From JAABPW01 sp037132275 (GTDB taxonomy: Bacteria > Verrucomicrobiota > Kiritimatiellia > CAIKKV01 > CAITUY01), in NCBI GenBank assembly GCA_037132275.1, contig JBAXPK010000004.1:10027-74026 (forward strand): 64,000 bases of DNA, written 5' to 3'. Of this stretch, positions 44,195 through 52,935 are shown in pieces. Position 1 is the stretch's first letter. Every line of letters starts with the position of its first letter. Both the position numbers and the translations under genes were made by a program. The notes beneath the pieces are model-generated. The model searched no databases and was not told where the DNA came from. It saw only the letters and a program-made list of their open reading frames with translations.

Positions 44195-44851
44195 ATGCTG
44201 TCCTCAGAACTGAGTCGGATTATCAGTACGAATCAGGCCTCGTTATCATCCCTTGAAGGGGATTTGCTTGGCACGGCTTCCGGAAAACCGGTAAAGGCAA
44301 TTCTTGTGACCAGTTGTCGGCCGAAGGAGGGCAAAACCACTTCTGCGGCAACGATGGCCCACACCTTGGCTGCGGTTGCTGGCAAGAAAGTCCTTTTGGT
44401 CGATGCCCATTTATCGGCGCCGATAATTCATGATTTATTCGGGGTTAAGAAGTCCCCGGGATTGACCGATTTTCTTCTCTCCCGAGCCGGAGAGAAAGAC
44501 GCTATCCAATCAACGGAAATTGAACGGCTCAAAATCATGACGTGTGGAACCTTTTCTGAAGATCCGGTGAAAATCTTTCACGAGGGTGGGTTCCCGGCTA
44601 AATTGTCCTTGCTTTGCGCCCAGTTTGATTACGTGATTTTTGATACGGGGTCAGTGATGGCTTCTTCAGATGTCGCCTTGATGGCTAGGCACTTTGATGG
44701 GGTGGTTTTTGTCGCGGAATGCGAAAAAACCAAATGGGAAATATTAAATCTCGCAAAAGAAAAGATCACGAAAGTGAACGGGAAAATTCTAGGCGTGATT
44801 CTAAACAAAAGACAATACTACATACCGGCGGGACTTTATGGAAAAATCTAA
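44195..44851 (+). CDS. BY-kinase-like capsular ATPase (CpsD/CapB family), motif-degenerate
   Basis: 218 residues with the P-loop fold of bacterial tyrosine kinases that regulate polysaccharide chain length. Walker A is PKEGKTTS (43-50). Walker A' normally reads DxDxR; here it is DAHLS (Asp70, His72, Ser74). Walker B reads VIFDTGS rather than DTPP. The C-terminus has only a few Tyr (RQYYIPAGLYGKI) and lacks the long tyrosine cluster. Nucleotide binding seems kept but kinase activity is doubtful. It is the first gene of the cluster and overlaps the exporter gene by 14 bases. Confidence 0.82.
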   Translation: MLSSELSRIISTNQASLSSLEGDLLGTASGKPVKAILVTSCRPKEGKTTSAATMAHTLAAVAGKKVLLVDAHLSAPIIHDLFGVKKSPGLTDFLLSRAGEKDAIQSTEIERLKIMTCGTFSEDPVKIFHEGGFPAKLSLLCAQFDYVIFDTGSVMASSDVALMARHFDGVVFVAECEKTKWEILNLAKEKITKVNGKILGVILNKRQYYIPAGLYGKI

Positions 44852-46088
44852 ACCAACGGCGGTCCGGGTGTCCGGACTGGTGCGAGGCGGCGCTGTTATC
44901 CTGTTGGCAGGCGCTTGGATCCTGACAACGACCGGATGCCGGTCGACGACAAAGGGATTGGACGATCCGACTCCGATGTCTCCAGAAGGTGTTTCTATAA
45001 ATACTCCAAAGACTGTTGCTCCCGCAGAGGCTGCCAAGCCGCCTGCGCCGGGGAAAGACAGCTCCAAGTATGAGGGACAAGAAATTGTGATGGATCGTGT
45101 CACCCTGGCTGAAGAAGCAGGAAGGGAAGGATCCTTCGATTTCTTCTCGGCATATAAGGTTGTTCCTGGAGATGTGTTGGACGTTTTGTATCATGTCAGT
45201 CCTCAGGTTGACATGCAGAGTGGATTCAAGCTGGCGGCTGATCAGCAGGTTTCCGTCAAGTTTGTGAATCTGCCCGAACTGAATGAGATCCAGATTGTGC
45301 GGCCTGACGGCCGGATAACGTTGCCTTACATCGGGGATGTTGTCGTGAGTGGCATGACGGTTGAGGACTTGACGAAAGAATTAAAATCTCGCTATTCGAA
45401 GACTCTTAAATCCCCGGAATTATATGTCACAGTGCCGGATTTTCGCGCCAACCTTCGGGAATTCAAGGCTGATTTGCATACGGCTCCACGCGGGTTGAGC
45501 CGATTGGTAACGGTGCGGCCTGATGGGTTTGTGACTTTTGCCATGTTGGGGGATGTCTTTGCGGCAGGAAGAACAATTCCTGAAATAAACGCAGCAATCA
45601 ATACGCTGTATAAACAGGTGATGTCCGGGCTCTCTGCCGACCTGTTCCTGGAAACACATGCCGGATCAAGGGTCTACGTCATGGGTGAGGTAACTACACC
45701 GGGTGCATACAACATCCTGAAGCCGATCACGGTGCAGGAGGCCATTACTCTGGCCGGAAGCCCGCTTTATTCTGCGAAATTGAGCGATGTGGTCGTGGTG
45801 CGCAAGCGAGGTGACAAGATGATTGCCACGAAGGTGGATGCCTATCGGCCTTTGGCGATGAGGAAGCATAGCCAGTTTTTCTACCTGCAACCGGACGACA
45901 TAGTTTATGTGCCGAAGCGCACCATTACCCGCTTGTCTGACTTCTCAAAGGATATTGCCGGTATTGTCCTGTTCCGGGGATGGGGAGTCTCGCTCGACTA
46001 TAATTTGAACCCCGACAAAACACGTACGAAGGGAACTCAGACCATCAGCTCTGACGGAACCCAAAATTCAACCACCTTCACTTACTAG
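44838..46088 (+). CDS. Wza-type outer-membrane polysaccharide export lipoprotein
   Basis: 416 residues. An N-terminal hydrophobic signal ends at a TTGC lipobox-like Cys (about 34). A Poly_export domain follows (about 105-200; YKVVPGDVLDVLYHVS, IVRPDGRITLPYIGDV), then two SLBB-like domains (about 225-290 and 270-345; VYVMGEVTTPGAYNI). The C-terminal 60 residues (YVPKRTITRLSDF...) would form the outer-membrane helix or tail. It should make the channel for exopolysaccharide. It overlaps the ATPase gene and is followed by the chain-length gene. Confidence 0.9.
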   Translation: MEKSKPTAVRVSGLVRGGAVILLAGAWILTTTGCRSTTKGLDDPTPMSPEGVSINTPKTVAPAEAAKPPAPGKDSSKYEGQEIVMDRVTLAEEAGREGSFDFFSAYKVVPGDVLDVLYHVSPQVDMQSGFKLAADQQVSVKFVNLPELNEIQIVRPDGRITLPYIGDVVVSGMTVEDLTKELKSRYSKTLKSPELYVTVPDFRANLREFKADLHTAPRGLSRLVTVRPDGFVTFAMLGDVFAAGRTIPEINAAINTLYKQVMSGLSADLFLETHAGSRVYVMGEVTTPGAYNILKPITVQEAITLAGSPLYSAKLSDVVVVRKRGDKMIATKVDAYRPLAMRKHSQFFYLQPDDIVYVPKRTITRLSDFSKDIAGIVLFRGWGVSLDYNLNPDKTRTKGTQTISSDGTQNSTTFTY

Positions 46089-46115
46089 AAACAACCGCTA
46101 TAACTGTGAGGACTT

Positions 46116-47483
46116 ATGCACTCCGAAGACTGGAAAAAAGAACTCTGTGAGATGGTCTTTGCGCAAAGCCGCCTCATCGTCTGGACAACGGCTGTCGTCG
46201 CTATCATGGCGGTCTTGATCGCCGCATTTTGGCCGCCTACGTACGCTGCATCAGGATCGGTTCTGATTCGCACAGCGAAGCCTCAGAACAGCCCTGGAAC
46301 CCTTGAGCAAACCGACCTGCGCAATTTTCCCGTTTCCAAGGAAGATCTGGCCTCGGAATTGGAAATCCTGTCCTCCCCGGATCTGATCCAGCAGACCGTG
46401 CTGGCGATTCGGGGAAAAGTTCCGGAGCAATCCGCCAAAACGGATAAGGTCATCATGGATGAAGTCGCCAGGATCAAGCACGGGTTGAAAACTGAGGTCA
46501 TACTGGCGTCGCATGTGATTCGTGTTACACTGATGGATCGCGATGCCCATCGAGCTGAAGCCACGCTTGATGCTTTGCTTGAGCAATACATGATCTACAG
46601 GGTCAACGTCTTCAATCCCTCCGATCAACAAATATTCTTCTCCAAACGGGCCAGTTTGTATAAGGAGCGACTGGAGAAGATCGAAGACCAATTGTCAGCC
46701 AAAGCTAAGGAAGCGTCCATCGCCCTCGTGGACCGGGAAATGGTAAACAACGTGGATATGAAGAAAGACCGTATGGCTCAAATAAGCGCCCTGCGGGATG
46801 AGTATCTACAGAAAGAAAAATCCGTGGCTGCCTTTAATCAGGCGGTCGAGCAAGGAGATGTTCAGTTTTTCTCTTTCCTCGAAAACAGGTCGATCAATGA
46901 CCTCGGAGCCCAGTTGATGGTCTCTTCTGTGGAGCGCAGTAAGATCCTCCGGGAGTTTCAGCCGGGCAGCGAAAAGGTTAAGGCGATTGATGAGCAGATC
47001 GCGCAGTTATACAAGTCTCTCCGGTCTGAGGCCACGCGTTTACTGGATTTGAGAGTGGCTGAGTTGCAGGCGCTGAATAGCCGGATCAATCAATTGGAAG
47101 CCACCGTTAAGTCGATCGGCGAGCGAAATATCGATCTCCAGCGCCAGTCCATCGAGATCCAGCGCATCTCGCGCGAGGCGGCTCTGATGCAATACTCGTA
47201 TGAAACTTTTTCGAAGCGGGCTGAAGAAGCCCAGATCAATGACGCCATTGCCAACGCCCGGCTGTCAGGCGATATCAGCATTTTAAGCCATGCCGCGTTC
47301 TCCGCCGTGTGCGTGTTCCCAAAGGTCTTGTGGACCCTTCTTTTAGGGCTGATCGCCGGCCTCGTGACCGGATGCAGTATAGGGTTGTTGGCCGAGTTTT
47401 TTGATCATACGTTCAAGCGCCCCAGTGACGTCACCCGCTATGCCGAACTACCGGTAGTGTGTTCGATTAAACTCGTCAAGTAA
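46116..47483 (+). CDS. Chain-length determinant protein (Wzz/GumC-type co-polymerase)
   Basis: 455 residues. Transmembrane helices lie near residues 20-42 and 395-425, with a long periplasmic alpha-helical region between them (coiled coil about 170-350). The N-terminal Wzz domain shows YAASGSVLIRTAKPQ and DLASELEILSSPDLI. The second helix is followed by EFFDHTFKRPSDV, the usual end of the family. It sets chain length by interacting with the polymerase and exporter. The kinase half is a separate protein (44195-44851), so this is a split Wzc system. GAGGA precedes the ATG. Confidence 0.88.
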   Translation: MHSEDWKKELCEMVFAQSRLIVWTTAVVAIMAVLIAAFWPPTYAASGSVLIRTAKPQNSPGTLEQTDLRNFPVSKEDLASELEILSSPDLIQQTVLAIRGKVPEQSAKTDKVIMDEVARIKHGLKTEVILASHVIRVTLMDRDAHRAEATLDALLEQYMIYRVNVFNPSDQQIFFSKRASLYKERLEKIEDQLSAKAKEASIALVDREMVNNVDMKKDRMAQISALRDEYLQKEKSVAAFNQAVEQGDVQFFSFLENRSINDLGAQLMVSSVERSKILREFQPGSEKVKAIDEQIAQLYKSLRSEATRLLDLRVAELQALNSRINQLEATVKSIGERNIDLQRQSIEIQRISREAALMQYSYETFSKRAEEAQINDAIANARLSGDISILSHAAFSAVCVFPKVLWTLLLGLIAGLVTGCSIGLLAEFFDHTFKRPSDVTRYAELPVVCSIKLVK

Positions 47484-47567
47484 GGCAGGGTCGCCTGTCT
47501 GCAAAACGAAGGACAAAGCGTCGTCGCTATCCGGGTAAATTGCAGGCAAATCAACCTTGGATAAACC

Positions 47568-48605
47568 ATGATTAAAGATGTTTTCAGGGCATCGGTTAGA
47601 GGCGGATATTTACGTACTGCACACGCCTTTAACCGGGCGGTCAATAATGTGCTCGCCCTGCTATTGATCGTCGTCTGTGCTCCGCTGGGTATTTTGATCA
47701 GTGTCCTTATTTTATTGCGCGACGGCCGTCCGGTATTTTATCAGGGCATACGTTTAGGGCTTCATAAAAAAACGTTTGTCATGTACAAATTCCGCACCTT
47801 GGTGCCCAACGCAGAGCAAATTATCGGCGCGCAGCTTCTCACCGCAAAAACTAAGTTGGTCACTCCGCTCGGAAAATTTCTGAGGGATACACGCCTCGAT
47901 GAATTGCCGCAATTATATAATATATTAAGGGGTGATATTGATTTTATCGGGCCCCGCCCTGAAAGGCCTGAAATCTATACACACATTTGCTCGCATATTC
48001 GCGACTATGATCGGCGTTTTCAGGTCAATCCCGGCTTGATCGGCTACGCCCAATTGTTTACGCCGCACAATACCCCAAAACGCATTCGAACCCTGATCGA
48101 TAACAAACTCGTCCGCCGAAAACAGATCCTTTTTTGGGATATCTATGCCATTATGTTTACAGGTATTATTGTGATGAAAACGACTATTTTCAAGGTCGCG
48201 GCGGGGTTTTATCATCTTTTTCTCACGACAGGGGTGTTTCGGAGGTTTACGGAAAAAAGAGAACTGGAACGCGTGCGGCAGCGGGGCGCCAAAGTGTATT
48301 GCTGGCAGGGTGATTCTCCGCCTTCCCACCCAGAGGAATACGAGCTTGTGGATATCAATGAAGAGGCCTTATTAATGCGTTCTTCCTGTCGTCTGGCCGC
48401 ACCCTTCCCGCGCTTTTTCACGTTGGAGATTAATCTCGGGTCCCGGCAAGGCCGTATTCGTCGCAAGCGGTGCCGGTGTGAAGGGGAATTGTACCGGGAA
48501 ATAAAGGATGAGGGGGGATTTCAATATGTTGTCCGGCACAAGCCTGTGTCGCCTTTAAACTATTATATGGTCCACCAATATTTTCTCCGGGAGAGTATCG
48601 CCTGA
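47568..48605 (+). CDS. Initiating sugar-phosphate transferase with unusual C-terminal extension
   Basis: 345 residues. A hydrophobic helix (about 25-48) precedes the bacterial sugar transferase domain (about 50-205) with RDGRPVFYQ, VMYKFRT, RDTRLDELPQLYNILRGD and FIGPRPERPE. It attaches the first sugar phosphate to undecaprenyl phosphate. Family members normally end near residue 210-220. The extra 130 residues (VDINEEALLMRS...RKRCRCEGEL...GGFQYVVRHKPVS) look like a small beta barrel and faintly resemble PilZ, but lack a clear RxxxR motif. It begins 84 bases after the chain-length gene. Confidence 0.85.
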   Translation: MIKDVFRASVRGGYLRTAHAFNRAVNNVLALLLIVVCAPLGILISVLILLRDGRPVFYQGIRLGLHKKTFVMYKFRTLVPNAEQIIGAQLLTAKTKLVTPLGKFLRDTRLDELPQLYNILRGDIDFIGPRPERPEIYTHICSHIRDYDRRFQVNPGLIGYAQLFTPHNTPKRIRTLIDNKLVRRKQILFWDIYAIMFTGIIVMKTTIFKVAAGFYHLFLTTGVFRRFTEKRELERVRQRGAKVYCWQGDSPPSHPEEYELVDINEEALLMRSSCRLAAPFPRFFTLEINLGSRQGRIRRKRCRCEGELYREIKDEGGFQYVVRHKPVSPLNYYMVHQYFLRESIA

Positions 48606-48613
48606 GCAATCTC

Positions 48614-49600
48614 ATGAGCAAACCCCTATATTCTATCATTCTGCCGGCTTTCAATGAAGGTGCGCACATCGGTTCTTGCCTGGATGCTATCCGTGCAAAC
48701 ATATCGGATCCGGTCTCCGTTGAAATTCTGGTGATCGACAATGGATCGACAGATCAAACTGCGACAGTCGTGCGATCCCGCGGGATTAGAGTAATCGAGA
48801 ACACCGCTGGACACAGGCTGAATATCTCGGATCTGCGTAACATTGGGGCGCGGGAATCCGCCGGCGACATTCTGGTGTTCCTGGATGCGGATATGCTTGT
48901 TCCTGTCGACTGGCTTGAGAAAGCCGGCCTGTATTTCGGGGCGGGGTTCAAGGGTGCGCTGGGGTTTACATCAAGGGTTCCCACCACCGCGGGATGGGTA
49001 GGCAGAATTTGGGGGCAGCGTCTGTTTCTTAAGCGCAATCGATTGATGGATGTGGACTTCCTGCCAGGCCGCAACATTTTTGTGAATCGCGTCGTTTTTG
49101 AAGCGGTCGGTGGATTTGATCCAGCTTTTTGTACGGGCGAGGACAAGGATTTCACGTTTCGTGTTCGGAAGGCCGGATATCGCGTCGTGTCGGCGCCGGA
49201 GGTATGTCTCATCCATCTTGGGTTTGAAAAGAATCTGATAGAGCTGATCCGGAAGGAATTCTGGCGCCAGTCATGCACCCTTCAATTGGCCAAAAAAAAC
49301 GGGTATTCACTACGGACTCTCCGCCACTCCATGCTGAGTGCATGGCATGTCGTTTGTCCGGCAGTCGCACTCGTGCTGGTTCTCGGTTGGTCCGCATCTC
49401 CAGCCTGGGCGATCGCCATCCTGCTCTGGCTTCTGCCGGCAGTGGTCATCGGCGGGGCTGAAGCCAGACGGGTAAGAACCATTGATGCAGTTCCCCTGAT
49501 TGTGTTAACTTGGCTGAGATGGACGGCGGCGGGCATAGCGCTTGTCAGTCAAATCCTTCATGCTGTTATTTGCAGGAGGAACGCACATGAGACAACTTGA
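48614..49600 (+). CDS. Family 2 glycosyltransferase, membrane-anchored
   Basis: 328 residues. GT-A fold: SIILPAFNEGAHIGSCLDAI, VIDNGSTDQT and the metal-binding LDADML, followed by the acceptor-site region FLPGRNIFVNRVVFEAVGGFD and EDKDFTFRVRKAGY. Two or three hydrophobic helices lie between residues 245 and 320. It adds a sugar to the lipid-linked repeat at the inner membrane. The donor is unknown. The last 14 bases overlap the polymerase gene. Confidence 0.88.
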   Translation: MSKPLYSIILPAFNEGAHIGSCLDAIRANISDPVSVEILVIDNGSTDQTATVVRSRGIRVIENTAGHRLNISDLRNIGARESAGDILVFLDADMLVPVDWLEKAGLYFGAGFKGALGFTSRVPTTAGWVGRIWGQRLFLKRNRLMDVDFLPGRNIFVNRVVFEAVGGFDPAFCTGEDKDFTFRVRKAGYRVVSAPEVCLIHLGFEKNLIELIRKEFWRQSCTLQLAKKNGYSLRTLRHSMLSAWHVVCPAVALVLVLGWSASPAWAIAILLWLLPAVVIGGAEARRVRTIDAVPLIVLTWLRWTAAGIALVSQILHAVICRRNAHETT

Positions 49601-51041
49601 GGCTTTCAAAAATGAGGTCGCCGCCAAACCGCTGCTTTGGCTTGTGGCTTTGATCCTCGCGGTTGCAGCAGCGATTCCGCTTGCCACCCCCTATCCAATG
49701 GTGGCCTTGCTGCCCGGCTTGGTACTGATGATCTTGATCGTATCCGGTCGTTTTTCACAATTCGGATTTTTCGTCCTCGTCTTCATGATTCCGCTCGATG
49801 CCTTTACCGAATTTTCTACCGTCTATCCGACTCTGTCGATTTCTAAGTTTCTTGGCTTCTGGATTGTTATTTCTGCCTCGGCAGTTATTTTAACCCGGAA
49901 GAAATGGCCCGACACATTGCGCTCGAACCTGTGGCCGGCTCTTCTCGCTTTGGTGATTGCTTGTTTTCTTTCTTTTCTGTTTTCTGAGTATCATTTGACG
50001 GCGCTCGATAACTTGAGAAAGTTGTTCGTTGCGGTGCTGTTTTTTGGTTTGACCCTCATTTTCGTGGATTCAGAGAAGGTTTTTAAAACCGTGTTGCCGA
50101 AGGTGCTGGTATTCAGCGCCGCCTTTGGCGCCGTGCTTTCCCTGATGGGATATCTATTTGGGATTTCCTGGTTGGTCATGAATGTGGATCCGGATCCGAC
50201 GGTGATCAAGCGTGCCACCGGAGCCGCCTCGGATCCCAACATGTTTTCTATGATGATTCTGTTCAGCATCCCGCTGGTGGTGCATCTGTTGTTCGGAGCC
50301 GCGACGCTGAGAAAACGGCTCTTCTGGGGAATGCTCTTTCTGGTTGAGATTGCGACACTAATTCTAACGTATTCCCGTAGCGCCGCCTTGGTTTTGTGTC
50401 TTCTGCTGCTTGTCTTGGGCATACGGTACCGGCGTCAGCTCAAACCTCGATATATCGGACTTGTGGCTGCCGGCCTTCTGGCAGGATTGATTGTTGTGGC
50501 CGTGGTGGTGCCGTCTTCCTATTGGGAGCGCCATAAACAAGCACTGAGCCATGAGGACACTTCGGTCCAGAGACGACTCTCCTATCTGGCCGTCGGGCGC
50601 GACGAATTTTTGCGCAGTCCTGTCCTGGGGTCTGGACTCGGCACGTTTGAAATCGCCTACGCAAACTCGCAGTATGCGTTCACCGATCCCTATGACCTTT
50701 GGGGCGAGACCGCTCGCCGTGCTGCCCATAACGTGTATGTCGAGATCTTGGTGGGGACCGGCCTGTTGGGATTGGTCGTTTTTTTGCTGATCATCGGGTT
50801 GGCATGGCGCAACTTCCGGATGGCCGGCGCCTTGAGCCGCGCTGGCGGGAACGAGGAATTAGCCTCTGTGATTCTGGCGTATCAGTTTGCGTTCATGGCG
50901 ATCTTGATTCACTTGTTGAGCCTGAGCAGCTTCAATCACAAATACCTCTGGATGTCTCTGGCTCTTTCGCAAGCGGCGTTGACTATTGCGCAGCGCATGC
51001 CAAAACCCCAGTCTCATGAATGCACTTTACCTGTTGAGTAG
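49587..51041 (+). CDS. O-antigen ligase/polymerase-type protein (Wzy-like)
   Basis: 484 residues with about 11-12 hydrophobic helices. The Wzy_C-type region contains the large periplasmic loop with RRLSYLAVGRDEFLRSPVLGSGLGTFE and AAHNVYVEILVGTGLLGLV, the features that identify the family. It polymerises repeat units or ligates chains. GCAGGAGGA gives a strong ribosome site for ATG 49587. It overlaps the preceding glycosyltransferase by 14 bases and the next by 26 bases. Confidence 0.87.
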   Translation: MRQLEAFKNEVAAKPLLWLVALILAVAAAIPLATPYPMVALLPGLVLMILIVSGRFSQFGFFVLVFMIPLDAFTEFSTVYPTLSISKFLGFWIVISASAVILTRKKWPDTLRSNLWPALLALVIACFLSFLFSEYHLTALDNLRKLFVAVLFFGLTLIFVDSEKVFKTVLPKVLVFSAAFGAVLSLMGYLFGISWLVMNVDPDPTVIKRATGAASDPNMFSMMILFSIPLVVHLLFGAATLRKRLFWGMLFLVEIATLILTYSRSAALVLCLLLLVLGIRYRRQLKPRYIGLVAAGLLAGLIVVAVVVPSSYWERHKQALSHEDTSVQRRLSYLAVGRDEFLRSPVLGSGLGTFEIAYANSQYAFTDPYDLWGETARRAAHNVYVEILVGTGLLGLVVFLLIIGLAWRNFRMAGALSRAGGNEELASVILAYQFAFMAILIHLLSLSSFNHKYLWMSLALSQAALTIAQRMPKPQSHECTLPVE

Positions 51042-52218
51042 CGCGGTCTTCACGATTTGCGTTGTCGGGATCGTGTGCGCTTTCGTGATTTACCCGCTGC
51101 TTTTATCTTTTACTCGCCTATGGCGTGGGCACCGCCCACTTGTTAAAGCGACCATGCCGTTCTCGGTCAGTCTTGTGACAATTGTGAGGGGATCAGCTGA
51201 ATCAGCTCGCAGGAAAGCCGAAAACGGGCTGGCGGTTGAATGTCCTTTCCTGAGCTTCGAATTCATCATGTTCTGTGATGGTGCGGATGATGTTGAGAAG
51301 ATCCGGTCTATCATGCCCCGAGACCCGCGTCTCACCATTCTGGCCTCATCCAGCCATGAAGGTAAAAATGCCGCCATCAACCGGGCCGTTGAATACAGTT
51401 CCGGACAGGTTCTGGTGTTCTCCGATGCGGACGCTCTGCTCGACCGGGAGGCGATCCGCCTCCTCCTGCAACCCTTGGCCGATCCTGCGGTTGGCGGTGT
51501 GTGCGGACGTTTGGTGGTTCGGAAAGACGCGGGGATCCTAAGCCGCCCCCAACACACCTACTGGCAGTTCGACCGATTAATGAAATCGATGGAGAGCGAG
51601 ATCGGAAGCATCACGTCCAATACCGGAGTGTTATTTGCGATACGCAGGGAGCTTTTTCGGCCTATCCCCTTGGTTGTTACCGATGATCTCTACTCTTGTC
51701 TGAATGTCGTTCGGCAACACAAGCGGTTTGTCTATGAGCCCGCCGCGCTGGCTTTTATGGCGGCTTCTTCCAAGACGCCCGAACACGAGCTTCGGCGGCG
51801 CCGACGCATAGTGTGCCGGAGTTTGAGAGGCATCTGGATGTCAAGGGAGGTGTTGAATCCTCTCCGCTTTGGTGTATTTTCCGTCGGCTTATTTCTGAAT
51901 AAGGTGCTGCGGCGGTTTCTGCCGGTCATCTTGATGTTAATCCTCTTGTCCTCCGCCGTTATGGCGGTCAGGTCATCCCCCATGCGGGTGCTATTGCTGA
52001 TTCAGGTAATTCTTTATGCCTCCGTCTTCCCATTGCGGAAACTCGCTGAACATCTTCCCTCGGAGGGCATGCCCCGACGTCTCATATTTCTCGCCTTCTA
52101 TTTTTGTGTTGGCATGGTGGGGACATGGTTAGGCGTGATGGATTTCATTAAGGGAAAACAGGTCGCAAAATGGCAGACAACGGAGTCGGCTGACCTGGGA
52201 AGGGACGGGGTTCATTGA
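51016..52218 (+). CDS. Family 2 processive-type membrane glycosyltransferase
   Basis: 400 residues with one N-terminal helix, a GT-A domain (about 55-280) and three C-terminal helices, the topology of HasA/IcaA-type enzymes. Motifs include FCDGADD, SDADALLDREA and VTDDLYSCLNVV. The QxxRW-like site is replaced by RRRRIVCRSLRGIW. It may build the backbone or transfer a single sugar. ATG 51016 is inside the polymerase gene's end. It ends with an overlapping TTGA start of the acetyltransferase. Confidence 0.82.
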   Translation: MNALYLLSSAVFTICVVGIVCAFVIYPLLLSFTRLWRGHRPLVKATMPFSVSLVTIVRGSAESARRKAENGLAVECPFLSFEFIMFCDGADDVEKIRSIMPRDPRLTILASSSHEGKNAAINRAVEYSSGQVLVFSDADALLDREAIRLLLQPLADPAVGGVCGRLVVRKDAGILSRPQHTYWQFDRLMKSMESEIGSITSNTGVLFAIRRELFRPIPLVVTDDLYSCLNVVRQHKRFVYEPAALAFMAASSKTPEHELRRRRRIVCRSLRGIWMSREVLNPLRFGVFSVGLFLNKVLRRFLPVILMLILLSSAVMAVRSSPMRVLLLIQVILYASVFPLRKLAEHLPSEGMPRRLIFLAFYFCVGMVGTWLGVMDFIKGKQVAKWQTTESADLGRDGVH

Positions 52219-52892
52219 CTCGCTCTTATTTGAATCAGGGCCTTCCGTCTCGCATCAGCCAGATTCTCCGCGGCGTATTAAAAGGGGTCAAACGCGTTGT
52301 GATGGCCACGTTTTGGATGGAGCGATTTGTCGTTCTTAAGGCGACTCTGCCCCGTCCGGTGGCGCCAGCGGTTGGTGTGACGGGGGTCGTGGTTCGGGCG
52401 ATCACGGCAGTTGACCAGCCAGTGGTGGCCGCCATTCCTCACGCATCAGCTGCCGCCGAGTTCATCGAGCGTCTCTCAGCCGCCAGCGGTGTGCTGGTCA
52501 TCGACGATGACGGTCCTGCCGGTTACGCTTGGTATACTAATGCCGCGCGTTTCTGTGAGGGTGATGCGATCTTCCATTTTCCTGTCTTCCCGGTTGCCGG
52601 TACGCTGTACATTTTTGATGTCCTCGTGTCGCCCGAAAAGTGGGGGCACGGCTACGGTCGGCTGTTGCTGGCATCCTTGTTGGAGCAGGCAGAGCGTGGG
52701 GGGTGGAACAACGTTTTTCTTTTTACGGGATCCGGCAATCGTCGCATGCGCCACCTCTGTGGCTCCCTGGGGTTCGTCGAGGCGGGAGAACTGACGTATT
52801 GCCGGGTGTTGGGCTGGTCCTGGAGTGACGTGAGCGCACTCCGGACTGTGGGCGGGGCGGGGCATCCGAAATGCCCGGTATTACATCGTTGA
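52215..52892 (+). CDS. GNAT-family acetyltransferase
   Basis: 225 residues. A GNAT domain occupies about residues 90-205, with the acetyl-CoA loop in VLVSPEKWGHGYGRLLLASLLEQA and FLFTGSGNRRMRHLCGSLGF near the end. It probably acetylates a sugar or sugar-nucleotide amine of the exopolysaccharide (inference). The likely start is TTG 52215, overlapping the stop of the upstream glycosyltransferase (TTGA). The N-terminal 65 residues are basic and unassigned. Confidence 0.75.
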   Translation: MTRSYLNQGLPSRISQILRGVLKGVKRVVMATFWMERFVVLKATLPRPVAPAVGVTGVVVRAITAVDQPVVAAIPHASAAAEFIERLSAASGVLVIDDDGPAGYAWYTNAARFCEGDAIFHFPVFPVAGTLYIFDVLVSPEKWGHGYGRLLLASLLEQAERGGWNNVFLFTGSGNRRMRHLCGSLGFVEAGELTYCRVLGWSWSDVSALRTVGGAGHPKCPVLHR

Positions 52893-52935
52893 TGAGATTC
52901 CGAATCCGTTACCAAGTGGTCAGTCGCCGGCTGCG

